A stretch of 64,000 nt of DNA, from the NCBI RefSeq assembly GCF_007679035.1, contig NZ_VEFR01000002.1, positions 285,245 to 349,244 on the forward strand, read 5' to 3'. The translations under genes were made by a program, and so were the position numbers. Below, piece by piece: positions 25,908 through 34,138 of this stretch; the stretch's first letter is position 1, and the number at the start of each line of letters is the position of its first letter. The notes under the pieces were generated by a model. It did not search any database, was not told where the DNA came from, and saw only the letters and a list, made by a program, of their open reading frames with translations. The DNA comes from Agrococcus jejuensis. GTDB lineage: Bacteria; Actinomycetota; Actinomycetes; Actinomycetales; Microbacteriaceae.

Positions 25908-27995
25908 TCAGCCCCGCTTCGCCTGCTTCTCGGGGGTGGGCAGCGTGCCGGCGGCGCGCTGCTCCTCGTAGTACGCCATCGCCTCGGCCTGGCGCAGCCC
26001 CTCGGCGCCCGACGCGATCGGCGCGCGCAGGTGCTCGTCCTCGAGGCCGAACGCGGCGACGAGGTCGAGCGCGTGCGGGCGGATCTTCACGAGCAGACGC
26101 TCGATCGTCGAGCCGACGACCTTCGCGCGGGAGCCGGACAGGCGACCGTTCGACAGGTACCACGCGAGGTGCCGCTCGAGCAGCGTGAGCGCGAACAGGT
26201 CGCGCACCCACGTCATGACGCGGGCGGTCTCGCCCGTCATGCGCTCGACGGCCTCCGTCAGCGCCTTCCACTGCTGCAGCTCGGCCCAGGCGCGCGCGGC
26301 CTCGATGAGCTCGTTCTGCACGTTGTTGAACGCCTTGGCGGTCTTGGCGGCGTCGCCGCGCGGCACGTGCCGCAGGCGGCCCGCGATCTCGGCGACCATC
26401 GTCTCGACGCGATCGGTGAGCAGCTCGCGCTGCACCGACGTCGTGCGCAGGGCGCGGGACGCCGTGGCGGGCAGGCCGAGGTCGCGCACGTCCTGCGCGA
26501 CCTGGTGCAGGCCGACCTGCGCGGCCGCGCGGCCGGCGAACTCCTTCGCGGCGAACTGCGCGAGCTGCGCCGCCGAGGCGCCCTTGAACTGCTTGGCGAA
26601 GTCGCCGAGCAGGCGCTTGCCGACGAGCTGCAGCAGCACGGTGTTGTCGCCCTCGAACGTCGCGTAGATGTCCATGTCGGCGCGCAGCAGCGTGAGGCGG
26701 TTCTCTGCGAGGAAGCCGGCGCCGCCGCACGCCTCGCGGGCCTCCTGCAGCGTGTCGAGCGCCGCCCAGGTCGAGAGCGACTTGAGGCCGGCGGCGAGCG
26801 TCTCGAGGTCCTCGCGGGCCTCGGGGGTGTCGGTGCGGCCCGAGAAGACGCCGTCGAACTCCGTGAGCAGGCGCTCGTGCGCGTACGACATCGCGTACGT
26901 CTCGGCGAGGCGCGTGAACAGGCGCTTCTGGTGCCTGCGGTAGTCGAGCAGCACCTCCTCCTCGACGTCGCTCGCCGCGTTGAACTGGCGACGCTCCGAG
27001 CCGTAGCGGATCGCGATCGCGAGCGCGGCCTTCGATGCGACGGCCGAGGCGCCATCCAGCGAGACGCGGCCCTGCACGAGCGTGCCGAGCATCGTGAAGA
27101 AGCGGCGGCCGGGGCTCTCGATCGGCGACGAGTACGTGCCGTCGGCGGCGACGTCGCCGTAGCGGTTGAGGAGGTTGCGGCGGGGCACGCGCACGTGGTC
27201 GAAGTGCAGGCGGCCGTTGTCGATGCCGTTGAGCCCGCCCTTGAAGCCGTCGTCCTCGCCCCCGATGCCGGGCAGGAACTCGCCCGTCTCGGGGTCGCGG
27301 ATGTCGACGTAGAAGGCGTGCACGCCGTGGTCGACGCCCTTCGTGACGAGCTTCGCGAACACGACGGCGGCGATGCCGTCGTTCGCCGCGTTGCCGAGGT
27401 AGTCCTTCCACGCGCCGCGGAACGGCGTATGGATGACGAACTCCTCGGTGGCCTCGTCGTACGTCGCCGTCGTGCCGATCGATGCGACGTCGGAGCCGTG
27501 GCCGGTCTCGGTCATCGCGAACGCGCCGGGCACGTCGAAGCGCATGATCGGGGGCAGCAGCGTCTCGTGGTGGTGCGTCGTGCCGAGGTGCAGCACCGCG
27601 GCGCCGAACAGGCCGTACTGCACGCCCGACTTGATCTGCAGCGACGGGTCGGCGAGCACGAGCTCCTCGAAGCCGGCGATGTTGCCGCCGTGGTCGTCGC
27701 CGCCACCGAGCTCCTTCGGGAACGCGACGAGCACGGCGCCGTCGTCGACGAGCAGGCGCAGCTGGCCGAACGCGCGAGCGCGGTGCTCGGCCATCGTCTG
27801 GTTCGGGATGCGCTGGTAGTCAGGGTTGGCGGCCTTCGCACGCGCGGCGAGGCGGCGCTCGGCCCATGTGCCGAGCAGGTCGCGACCGAGCCAGTCGACG
27901 TCGATCGCGGCGGTGCGCGGCTTCGGCTCGAGATCGAGGGGCGTGTGGGCCTCGTCGGCCTCGAGCGGCTCGGATGCGGACAGGGTGTCGACCAC
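25908..27995 (-). CDS. Acyl-CoA oxidase/dehydrogenase family protein
   Basis: The 695-residue protein has the two-part layout of acyl-CoA oxidases: an FAD-binding acyl-CoA dehydrogenase core (FAMTETGHGSDVASIGT in the middle domain, FKGGLNGIDNGRLHFDHVRVP, ATFEGDNTVLLQLVGKRLLG) followed by an extra helical C-terminal domain of about 200 residues. The catalytic base should be the Glu of YATFEGDNT. It would carry out the first desaturation of fatty-acyl-CoA beta-oxidation. The GTG start at 27995 is chosen for AGGAGG 5-7 nt upstream; the open frame upstream of it is not family-like. Oxidase or dehydrogenase chemistry cannot be separated by sequence alone. Confidence 0.9.
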   Translation of the reverse strand: MVDTLSASEPLEADEAHTPLDLEPKPRTAAIDVDWLGRDLLGTWAERRLAARAKAANPDYQRIPNQTMAEHRARAFGQLRLLVDDGAVLVAFPKELGGGDDHGGNIAGFEELVLADPSLQIKSGVQYGLFGAAVLHLGTTHHHETLLPPIMRFDVPGAFAMTETGHGSDVASIGTTATYDEATEEFVIHTPFRGAWKDYLGNAANDGIAAVVFAKLVTKGVDHGVHAFYVDIRDPETGEFLPGIGGEDDGFKGGLNGIDNGRLHFDHVRVPRRNLLNRYGDVAADGTYSSPIESPGRRFFTMLGTLVQGRVSLDGASAVASKAALAIAIRYGSERRQFNAASDVEEEVLLDYRRHQKRLFTRLAETYAMSYAHERLLTEFDGVFSGRTDTPEAREDLETLAAGLKSLSTWAALDTLQEAREACGGAGFLAENRLTLLRADMDIYATFEGDNTVLLQLVGKRLLGDFAKQFKGASAAQLAQFAAKEFAGRAAAQVGLHQVAQDVRDLGLPATASRALRTTSVQRELLTDRVETMVAEIAGRLRHVPRGDAAKTAKAFNNVQNELIEAARAWAELQQWKALTEAVERMTGETARVMTWVRDLFALTLLERHLAWYLSNGRLSGSRAKVVGSTIERLLVKIRPHALDLVAAFGLEDEHLRAPIASGAEGLRQAEAMAYYEEQRAAGTLPTPEKQAKRG

Positions 27996-28265
27996 CGGTT
28001 CCTCCTGCAGAGCTTTCCATCGTCGGGCGCTGTTGGCAGCGACGGTACGCCTGGATGCTGCGGAGGTGGCGAGCGTTGCGGGGGCCGACAGTCCGACCCC
28101 GACACGCGTCGCAGCGAGTTGTGGGATGCCTACGACCAGACCGCGATTCCGTGGTACCGAACCGACAACTCGACGCGGCGCCGCGGGACGCACCCACGCG
28201 CCGTCGGGCTCGTGGTCGACGGGTCGTCGCCGCGTCGCGTGGGCGACGGTCCCGCCCGAGCCGGC

Positions 28266-29678
28266 CTAGAGCGTCGAGTGCAGCACGTCGCCGCCGACCA
28301 TCGTGAGCGCGACGGGCATCGCGCGCAGCCGCTCGGCCTCGAGCGGGCCGTCGATCGCGACGAGGTCGGCCGGCTCCCCGACCGCGATCCTCGAGCGCAC
28401 CGAGCATGCGAGCGCCGTCGCGAGGTCGATGCCCTCGTGCGGCTGCCACGGCGCGTCCCCACCTCGCGTGCGCGTCACGGCCGCCGCCATCGACACCCAC
28501 GGGTCGAGCGGAGCGACCGGCGCATCCGAGCCCAGGATCACGGCGACGCCCGCATCCAGCAGCGAGCGGATGCGGTACGCCAGCCGCTCGCGCCCCGCCC
28601 AGTAGCGGGCGATGAGCTCGCGATCGTCGAGCATGTGCTCGGGCTGGATGGAAGCGGTGACGCCGAGCGCGCCCATGCGGGCGACGTCGGCATCGGTCGC
28701 GAGCTGCGCGTGCTCGATGCGGCCCGTGATGCCCGTGGCCTCGAACACGTCGAGCGCGTGCGTGAGGGCGGCGTCGCCGAGGGCGTGCACGGCAGGGCGC
28801 AGGCCCATGGCGGCGCCGCGAGCGAGCACGGCGGCGAGCTGCTCGGGCGGCACCTCGAGGAGGCCGCGCCCGCCGTCGGGATAGGGATCGTGGCAGTAGG
28901 CGGTGCGGGTGCCCAGCGAGCCGTCGGTGATGACCTTGAGCGGGCCCACGTGCACGCGGTCGTGGATGGCGCGGCCCGTGCGATCGCCGCGCGCCTCGGC
29001 GAGGTCGAGGTCGTGCGGGTAGACGCCCACCTCGACGCGCACCGGCGAGCCCGAGCGGCGCGACCAGGCGCCGACGGCGTCGTCGAGGTCGAGGTCGGTG
29101 ATGCCGACGATGCCGCGCGCCGCCGCCGCGGCGAGCGCGTCGCCGATCCAGCGCTCGCGCGTCGCATCGTCGACGGTCGCCTCGAGCGTGCGCATCGCGG
29201 CGAAGCTCGGGGCCTCGCGCAGCATGCCGTCGTCCGGCAGCTCGACGCCGAGCATGCGGCCCATCGCGCTGCTCGACCACGACGCGTGCAGGTCGGCGCT
29301 GAGCGCCGTGACGGCGCGGTCGCCGGCGACGGCGTCGAGCAGGGCCCGGCTCGGCGCATCCGACCACAGCCCCTCGCGCATCCCCACGGCGACGAGCGGC
29401 TCGTCGACGGGCACGGTGCGCAGCGCGTCGCGGATGCGTGCGGCGGCCTCCGTGGCCGAGCCGACGTCGAGGATCGAGATGCGGCGACGGTGCGCCGCCC
29501 ACTGACCGAGGTGCACGTGCTCGTCCCACAGGCCGGGCACGAGGATGCGGCCGTCGAGGTCGAGGTCGCCGTCGGCCGCGGTCGCACTGCCGCTCGGCAC
29601 GACGGCGGCGATGCGCCCGTCGGCCACCTCCACGTCGACGAGGGAGCCGTCCTGCAGGCGTGCGCGCGTGATCCTCAC
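28266..29678 (-). CDS. YtcJ-like metal-dependent amidohydrolase
   Basis: The 470-residue protein has an N-terminal composite beta domain, the metal motif DEHVHLGQW (residues about 53-60), HALGDAALTHALD, a second metal histidine in GRIEHAQLA and the terminal Asp in ILGSDAPVAPLDPW, the arrangement of the YtcJ/imidazolonepropionase-like branch of the amidohydrolase superfamily. The substrate is unknown. A TAGCGT hexamer ends 6 nt before the GTG start (leaderless). No biosynthetic partner genes lie nearby. Confidence 0.88.
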   Translation of the reverse strand: MRITRARLQDGSLVDVEVADGRIAAVVPSGSATAADGDLDLDGRILVPGLWDEHVHLGQWAAHRRRISILDVGSATEAAARIRDALRTVPVDEPLVAVGMREGLWSDAPSRALLDAVAGDRAVTALSADLHASWSSSAMGRMLGVELPDDGMLREAPSFAAMRTLEATVDDATRERWIGDALAAAAARGIVGITDLDLDDAVGAWSRRSGSPVRVEVGVYPHDLDLAEARGDRTGRAIHDRVHVGPLKVITDGSLGTRTAYCHDPYPDGGRGLLEVPPEQLAAVLARGAAMGLRPAVHALGDAALTHALDVFEATGITGRIEHAQLATDADVARMGALGVTASIQPEHMLDDRELIARYWAGRERLAYRIRSLLDAGVAVILGSDAPVAPLDPWVSMAAAVTRTRGGDAPWQPHEGIDLATALACSVRSRIAVGEPADLVAIDGPLEAERLRAMPVALTMVGGDVLHSTL

Positions 29679-29724
29679 CTCGTCACGCTAGCGCCGCGCC
29701 GCCGCTCCGCTCGCGCATGCCGAT

Positions 29725-29795
29725 CGCGTTTCGCAGGCGATCGGCGGTGGCGGAGGGAAGATGCCCCCTGGCCCCGTGATCGCCTGCGAGACGCG
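29725..29795. terminator. Long inverted repeat between DMT exporter and amidohydrolase
   Basis: CGCGTTTCGCAGGCGATC (29725-29742) and GATCGCCTGCGAGACGCG (29778-29795) are 18-bp inverted copies with one mismatch, separated by 35 nt. It follows the exporter stop (29810) on the minus strand and may end that transcript; the long loop leaves a regulatory role possible. Confidence 0.55.
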
Positions 29796-29809
29796 AACGA
29801 CAGGGCCGC

Positions 29810-30796
29810 TCAGGCGGTGCCGGGACGGGCGGCGGGGTCGACGTCGCGCTCGGCGGGCGGATCCTCGACGACCGACGCGATCGTGATGGGCGCCGTCTCC
29901 GGCTGCGGTCCGCGGCGACGGCCGCGCGCGAGGTCGCCGATGCGCGACGCGACGCCGTTCGCGACCGCGATGCCCACGAGCAGCACCCCGCCGCCGACGA
30001 GCTCGGCCACCGACGGCCGCTCGCCGCGCAGCGCCACGCTCGTGGCGATGCCGATGACGGGCACGAGCATCGCGAACGGCACGACGTCGGATGCGGGATG
30101 CCGTGCGAGCAGCGAGTTCCAGATGCCGTAGCCGACGAGGCTCGCGAGCACTGCCGTGTACACGACCGAGCCGATGCCGAGCGGGCTCACGTGCGTCAGC
30201 GCGTCCACGATCCGCTCGGGGCCGTCGACGACGAACGAGAGCGCCGCCATCGGCACGGGCACGACGAGCGCCGACCACACGGTGAGGCCGAGACCGCTCG
30301 CGGCGCCGGCCTTGCGCGTGATGACGTTGCCCGTCGCCCAGGTCGCGGCCGATGCGAGCACGAGCAGCAGGGCGACGAGGGGCACGTCGCCCGAGCGGCC
30401 GAGCGCCACGATCGCGACGCCCGCGACGGCGATGCCGATGCCGACGAGCTGCATGCGCCGCGGCCGCTCGCCGAGCACGAGCGCGGAGACGGCGATGGTC
30501 ACGACCACCTGCACCTGCAGCACGAGGGATGCGAGGCCCGGCGGCATGCCGAGCGAGAGGCCGAGGTAGAGCAGCGCGAACTGGCCGAGCGACATCGTCG
30601 CGCCCACGCCGAGGATCGTGCACCACGGGAGGTCGGGCTTCGGCACCAGGAAGATCGCGGGCACGAGCACGAGCACGAAGCGCAGCGCGAGCAGCAGGAA
30701 CGGCGGCAGCTCCTCGAGGCCGACGTCGATCACGACGAAGTTCGAGCCCCACAGCAGCACCACGAGCAGCGCGAGGGCGACGTGACGGGGAGGCAT
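29810..30796 (-). CDS. EamA/DMT-superfamily transporter
   Basis: A 328-residue protein with ten hydrophobic helices arranged as two EamA repeats (about 5-135 and 145-285) and a hydrophilic C-terminal tail of about 45 residues. It resembles the YdcZ/RhtA-type exporters of amino acids or metabolites. The substrate is not evident. It lies alone, flanked by hairpins at 29725 and 30813, so it is probably monocistronic. Confidence 0.87.
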   Translation of the reverse strand: MPPRHVALALLVVLLWGSNFVVIDVGLEELPPFLLLALRFVLVLVPAIFLVPKPDLPWCTILGVGATMSLGQFALLYLGLSLGMPPGLASLVLQVQVVVTIAVSALVLGERPRRMQLVGIGIAVAGVAIVALGRSGDVPLVALLLVLASAATWATGNVITRKAGAASGLGLTVWSALVVPVPMAALSFVVDGPERIVDALTHVSPLGIGSVVYTAVLASLVGYGIWNSLLARHPASDVVPFAMLVPVIGIATSVALRGERPSVAELVGGGVLLVGIAVANGVASRIGDLARGRRRGPQPETAPITIASVVEDPPAERDVDPAARPGTA

Positions 30797-30812
30797 GCGT
30801 CCATCCTCACGC

Positions 30813-30843
30813 AGCAGTGGCCCGCTCGCGGCGGGCCACTGCT
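30813..30843. terminator. Perfect hairpin terminator
   Basis: AGCAGTGGCCCGC and its exact complement form a 13-bp stem around a TCGCG loop. It lies 13 nt past the stop of the small membrane protein gene at 30856 and just upstream of the exporter start. Confidence 0.75.
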
Positions 30844-30855
30844 GTCGTCGTGGCG

Positions 30856-31137
30856 TCAGCGGGCGACGCGGTGGGCTCGGATGCGGGGGCGGTGGCTGGC
30901 GACGTGCGGTGCCTCGCGCCAGGCCGCGAGCTCGGGCGGCACCGCGGGGGTGTGCGCGGCCGCCGCGGCGTCACGGGCGTCGTCGAGGATGCGCTGCACC
31001 TCGTCGCGGTCGAGGAGCCGCTGGCGCAGCTCGGGGTCGACGGGGTGAGCGCGGTAGCCGTCGGTGCGCACGTCCCACACGACGGCGACCACGGCGGCGA
31101 TGCCGAGGGCGATGATCAGGATCAGGAAGGCGTTCAT
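30856..31137 (-). CDS. Small single-helix membrane protein
   Basis: A 93-residue protein, MNAFLILIIALGIAAVVAVV, with one N-terminal membrane helix and a soluble, Arg/Ala-rich C-terminal part. No family was recognised. It is divergent from the DJ-1/AraC regulator gene, and the 94-bp gap between them holds a 13-bp direct repeat that may control both genes. Confidence 0.6.
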   Translation of the reverse strand: MNAFLILIIALGIAAVVAVVWDVRTDGYRAHPVDPELRQRLLDRDEVQRILDDARDAAAAAHTPAVPPELAAWREAPHVASHRPRIRAHRVAR

Positions 31138-31157
31138 GGCAGCAATTCGACACCTTG

Positions 31158-31209
31158 CAAGATCCCGCCACCAGTGGCATGATCGCCAGCATCCATCAAG
31201 ATCCCGCCA
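31158..31209. promoter_or_regulatory. Direct-repeat operator upstream of the DJ-1/AraC regulator
   Basis: CAAGATCCCGCCA occurs at 31158-31170 and again at 31197-31209, a 39-bp period that is close to four helical turns. AraC-family proteins bind such direct repeats, and the regulator starts only 22 nt downstream, so autoregulation (and control of the divergent small gene) is likely but inferred. Confidence 0.5.
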
Positions 31210-31231
31210 TCGGTCGCAGCGAGGAGCCAGC

Positions 31232-32209
31232 ATGAAGGTCGCGTGCATCGTCGACGATCTCGTCAACCCGTTCGAGCTCGGCGTCGCCTGCGAGGTGTTC
31301 GGCGACGACCGCTCGGCGTACGGCGTGCCCCGCTTCGACTTCCGCGTCGTCGCGCCCGTGCCCGGCAGGGTCGCCGTCGACTATCAGGGCGGCTTCTCGC
31401 TCGACGTGCCCCACGACCTCGCGTTCGTCGACGAGGCAGACATCGTGGTCGTGCCCGCCTTCCGCGACTGCGCCCGCGACACGTGCGGCACCGAGGTGCT
31501 GGACGCCATCCGCCGCGCGCACGCCCGCGGGGCGTGGATCCTGTCCCTCTGCACCGGTGCCTTCGTGCTGGCGCGCGCCGGGCTGCTCGACGGCGGCCGC
31601 GCCACGACCCACTGGCGCCATGCCGACCGCATGCAGGACGAGTTCCCGGCCGTCGACGTCGCCTGCGACGCGCTGTACGTGCAGCACGGCCGCGTCATCA
31701 CGAGCGCGGGCACCGCCGGCGCGATCGACGCGGCGCTGCACCTCGTGACCGTCGCGATCGGCGCGCAGTCGGCGTCGACGATCGCGCGCGGCATGGTCAT
31801 GCCGCCGCAGCGCGACGGCGGGCAGAGCCAGTACGCCACCGGCCCCGTCGCCGAGCGGCACGCCGAGACGCTGGCACCGCTCGTCGCCTGGGTGTCGGCG
31901 AACCTCGAGCTCGACCACTCCATCGCCACGCTCGCCGCTCGCGCGCACATGAGCGAGCGCACCTTCGCGCGGCGCTTCAAGGACGAGCTCGGCACCACGC
32001 CGGCGGCCTGGCTCGCGAGCCACCGCGTGCGCCGCGCGCAGCAGCTGCTCGAGGCGACGGACCTGACCCTGGATGCCGTGGCCGCCGAGGCGGGGTTCGG
32101 CACGGCCGCCCTCATGCGGCATCACTTCCAGCAGCACCTGTCGACCACGCCGAGCGCCTACCGGCAGCGCTTCCAGGTGACCCGCGGGGAGCTCGCACCC
32201 GTCGCCTGA
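31232..32209 (+). CDS. GlxA-type transcriptional regulator (DJ-1/PfpI domain plus AraC HTH)
   Basis: The 325-residue protein combines a DJ-1/PfpI-like domain (1-190; LCTGAFVLARAGLLDG holds the cysteine of the nucleophile elbow, and TTHWRHADRMQ follows as in GlxA) with a C-terminal AraC helix-turn-helix pair (about 225-320; LAARAHMSERTFARRFKDEL and AGFGTAALMRHHFQQHLSTT). Such proteins are usually transcriptional activators with a ligand-sensing amidase-like domain. GAGGAG lies 7 nt before the ATG. The ligand and target gene are unknown; the most likely targets are its own promoter and the divergent gene. Confidence 0.9.
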   Translation: MKVACIVDDLVNPFELGVACEVFGDDRSAYGVPRFDFRVVAPVPGRVAVDYQGGFSLDVPHDLAFVDEADIVVVPAFRDCARDTCGTEVLDAIRRAHARGAWILSLCTGAFVLARAGLLDGGRATTHWRHADRMQDEFPAVDVACDALYVQHGRVITSAGTAGAIDAALHLVTVAIGAQSASTIARGMVMPPQRDGGQSQYATGPVAERHAETLAPLVAWVSANLELDHSIATLAARAHMSERTFARRFKDELGTTPAAWLASHRVRRAQQLLEATDLTLDAVAAEAGFGTAALMRHHFQQHLSTTPSAYRQRFQVTRGELAPVA

Positions 32210-32317
32210 CGCACCGCGCGCCGGAGCCCCGCGGCCCACCGACCGCGCACCGCACGTCCCGACTCCGGCCAGGCCCCGCGCACGCCACGTCCAGCGCGGC
32301 GTGCTGCACTCGAGGAC

Positions 32318-33670
32318 ATGCATCGCCGCTCGTCCGCCGCCGTCATCGTCGCGCTCGCCATGGTGCTCACCGGGTGCGTCATCCCGCCGCCCCAGCTCGC
32401 CTCCACCGTCGAGGTCTGGAGCGTCGACGATCGACTCGTGACGACGCCGGTCGAGGAGTCGGGCACGCTGCTGGCCTACACGACGGCGGGACCCGACTCC
32501 CTCGACGTCGTCGCCTGGGATGGCGCCGCCGGCACGGAGTCATGGCGCGTGCCGAGCGTGCCGACGTCCAACGGCGCCGTGGTCGACCTCGAACCGATGG
32601 ACGACGGCTCGGGGCGCCTCGTCGTGCCGGTGCTCGTCGCCGACGGCGACGACGTGCGGTGGTCGGTGCGCGACGTCGCGACCGGCGAGGAGCAGGCGTG
32701 GTCGACGTCGTCCGCCGACGGCTCGGCGACCACGTGGGCCGGCGTCTACCACGCATGGTCCTGCGGTCCCGACGAGCCGTCGGCCAGCCTCTGCTTCTCG
32801 GTGCCGGATGGCTCCGAGACGACGGCGGAGTTCCTGCGGCTGCGGCCCGGCCACGGGGTCGACGTGCTGCCGATCCCCAACCAGGGCACGGTCTTCGCGA
32901 CGGACCTCGGCCTCTACACCGACCAGTCGACGCAGACGATCGACCTCGTCGTCGACGGGCAGATCCGCTGGTCGAGGCCCTGGGCGGATGCGTTCGATCA
33001 CGTGTACTCGAATGGCGCCCTCGAGGCGGTTCGCGCCGGCGCCAGCCTGCTCGTGACGTCCGGGCCCGCCTGGTGGTCGTCGACGCTGCAGCTCGAGTCG
33101 GTCGACACCGTCGCGCTCGACGTGGCATCGGGGGCCGTGCGCTGGAGGGTCGAGGGCGCATACCCGTGCGCGCTCGGCGGAGACGGCGGGGTGCTCATCC
33201 TCTGCGAGCTCGCCGGAGCCCGCACGGGCGCCGGGGCGACGTACACGGGCGTCGCGATCCTCGGCATCGACGCCGCGACCGGAGCGGAGACGTGGCGCGT
33301 GGACTACTCGGATGCGGCCGTCGCGATCGAGAACGGCGACGGCGCCTGGTCATGGTTCGGCGAGTCGAGCGCGCTCGTGCCCGACGCGTCGGGCGCGCCC
33401 GTCGTGCTCGACGCATCCACGGGTCTGCAGCGGACGGTCGCGGCCGATGCGCCGCTGCCCTGCTCGCAGGGCGTCGACGGCAGCGTCGCCTGGACCGACG
33501 GCGGACTCTCGATCCCGATGGACGAGATGGCCGAATGGTGCGGGCCGGGCGGGGCGCTGCTGACCGACCCCGAGCTCGATCCCGACGTGCTCGCGGTCGT
33601 CGGCATCCCCGTCGGCGACGTCTGGGCCGTCGCGACCACCTCGGGGCTCGCGGGCTACCGCCTCGGCTGA
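32318..33670 (+). CDS. PQQ-like beta-propeller lipoprotein
   Basis: A 450-residue protein with a lipoprotein signal (lipobox LTGCVI near residue 19-21) and repeated beta-strand units of the W-G-A-A-T-G-x-E-x-W type (GTESWRVP, GAVRWRVEGAYP, AATGAETWRVDYS, ASTGLQRTV), typical of PQQ-like propeller domains in exported binding or scaffold proteins. It has at least six cysteines, probably disulphide-bonded outside the cell. No binding partner gene is adjacent; a cell-surface role is inferred. Confidence 0.82.
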   Translation: MHRRSSAAVIVALAMVLTGCVIPPPQLASTVEVWSVDDRLVTTPVEESGTLLAYTTAGPDSLDVVAWDGAAGTESWRVPSVPTSNGAVVDLEPMDDGSGRLVVPVLVADGDDVRWSVRDVATGEEQAWSTSSADGSATTWAGVYHAWSCGPDEPSASLCFSVPDGSETTAEFLRLRPGHGVDVLPIPNQGTVFATDLGLYTDQSTQTIDLVVDGQIRWSRPWADAFDHVYSNGALEAVRAGASLLVTSGPAWWSSTLQLESVDTVALDVASGAVRWRVEGAYPCALGGDGGVLILCELAGARTGAGATYTGVAILGIDAATGAETWRVDYSDAAVAIENGDGAWSWFGESSALVPDASGAPVVLDASTGLQRTVAADAPLPCSQGVDGSVAWTDGGLSIPMDEMAEWCGPGGALLTDPELDPDVLAVVGIPVGDVWAVATTSGLAGYRLG

Positions 33671-33732
33671 CGCACGCCCTCGACACGAGCCCATCCGCGA
33701 GCGCATGCTCGACCCAGGACGAAGGAGACGCC

Positions 33733-34131
33733 ATGCTGCGAGGACTCGCGAACCTCAACCTCGTCGCCGAGGACATGCCCGCCGCCGTCGCGTGGTACGC
33801 GGACGTGCTCGGCGCCGAGCCGTACTTCGTACGGCCGGAGGACGGCCCCGTCGAGTACGCCGAGTGGCGCTTCGGCGACGACGACGACGAGCTCGCCCTC
33901 ATGTCGAGCGCCTACCGGCCGGCGCTCGCGAGCCCGGGCGGCGCCGTGGTGTCGCTGCACGTCGACGACGTCGCCGCCTCGCTCGCCGCGCTCGTCGAGC
34001 GCGGCGCTGCGGTCTTCGAGCCGCTCATCGACCGCGGCGGCGGCTTCGTGACGGCGTCGATCGTCGACCCGTTCGGCAACGTGCTCGGCCTCATGCGCAG
34101 CCCGCACTGGGCCGCGCAGCACGACGGCTGA
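33733..34131 (+). CDS. VOC-superfamily (glyoxalase/bleomycin-resistance fold) protein
   Basis: A 132-residue VOC protein with two beta-alpha-beta-beta-beta repeats: LRGLANLNLVAEDMPAAVAW, WYADVLGAEPYFVR, then VSLHVDDVAASLAALVERGA and IVDPFGNVLGLM. The metal-binding acid and His typical of active enzymes are only partly visible. AAGGAG lies 6 nt before the ATG. Function is unknown; VOC proteins include dioxygenases, resistance proteins and non-enzymes. Confidence 0.85.
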   Translation: MLRGLANLNLVAEDMPAAVAWYADVLGAEPYFVRPEDGPVEYAEWRFGDDDDELALMSSAYRPALASPGGAVVSLHVDDVAASLAALVERGAAVFEPLIDRGGGFVTASIVDPFGNVLGLMRSPHWAAQHDG

Positions 34132-34138
34132 GTCGGCG

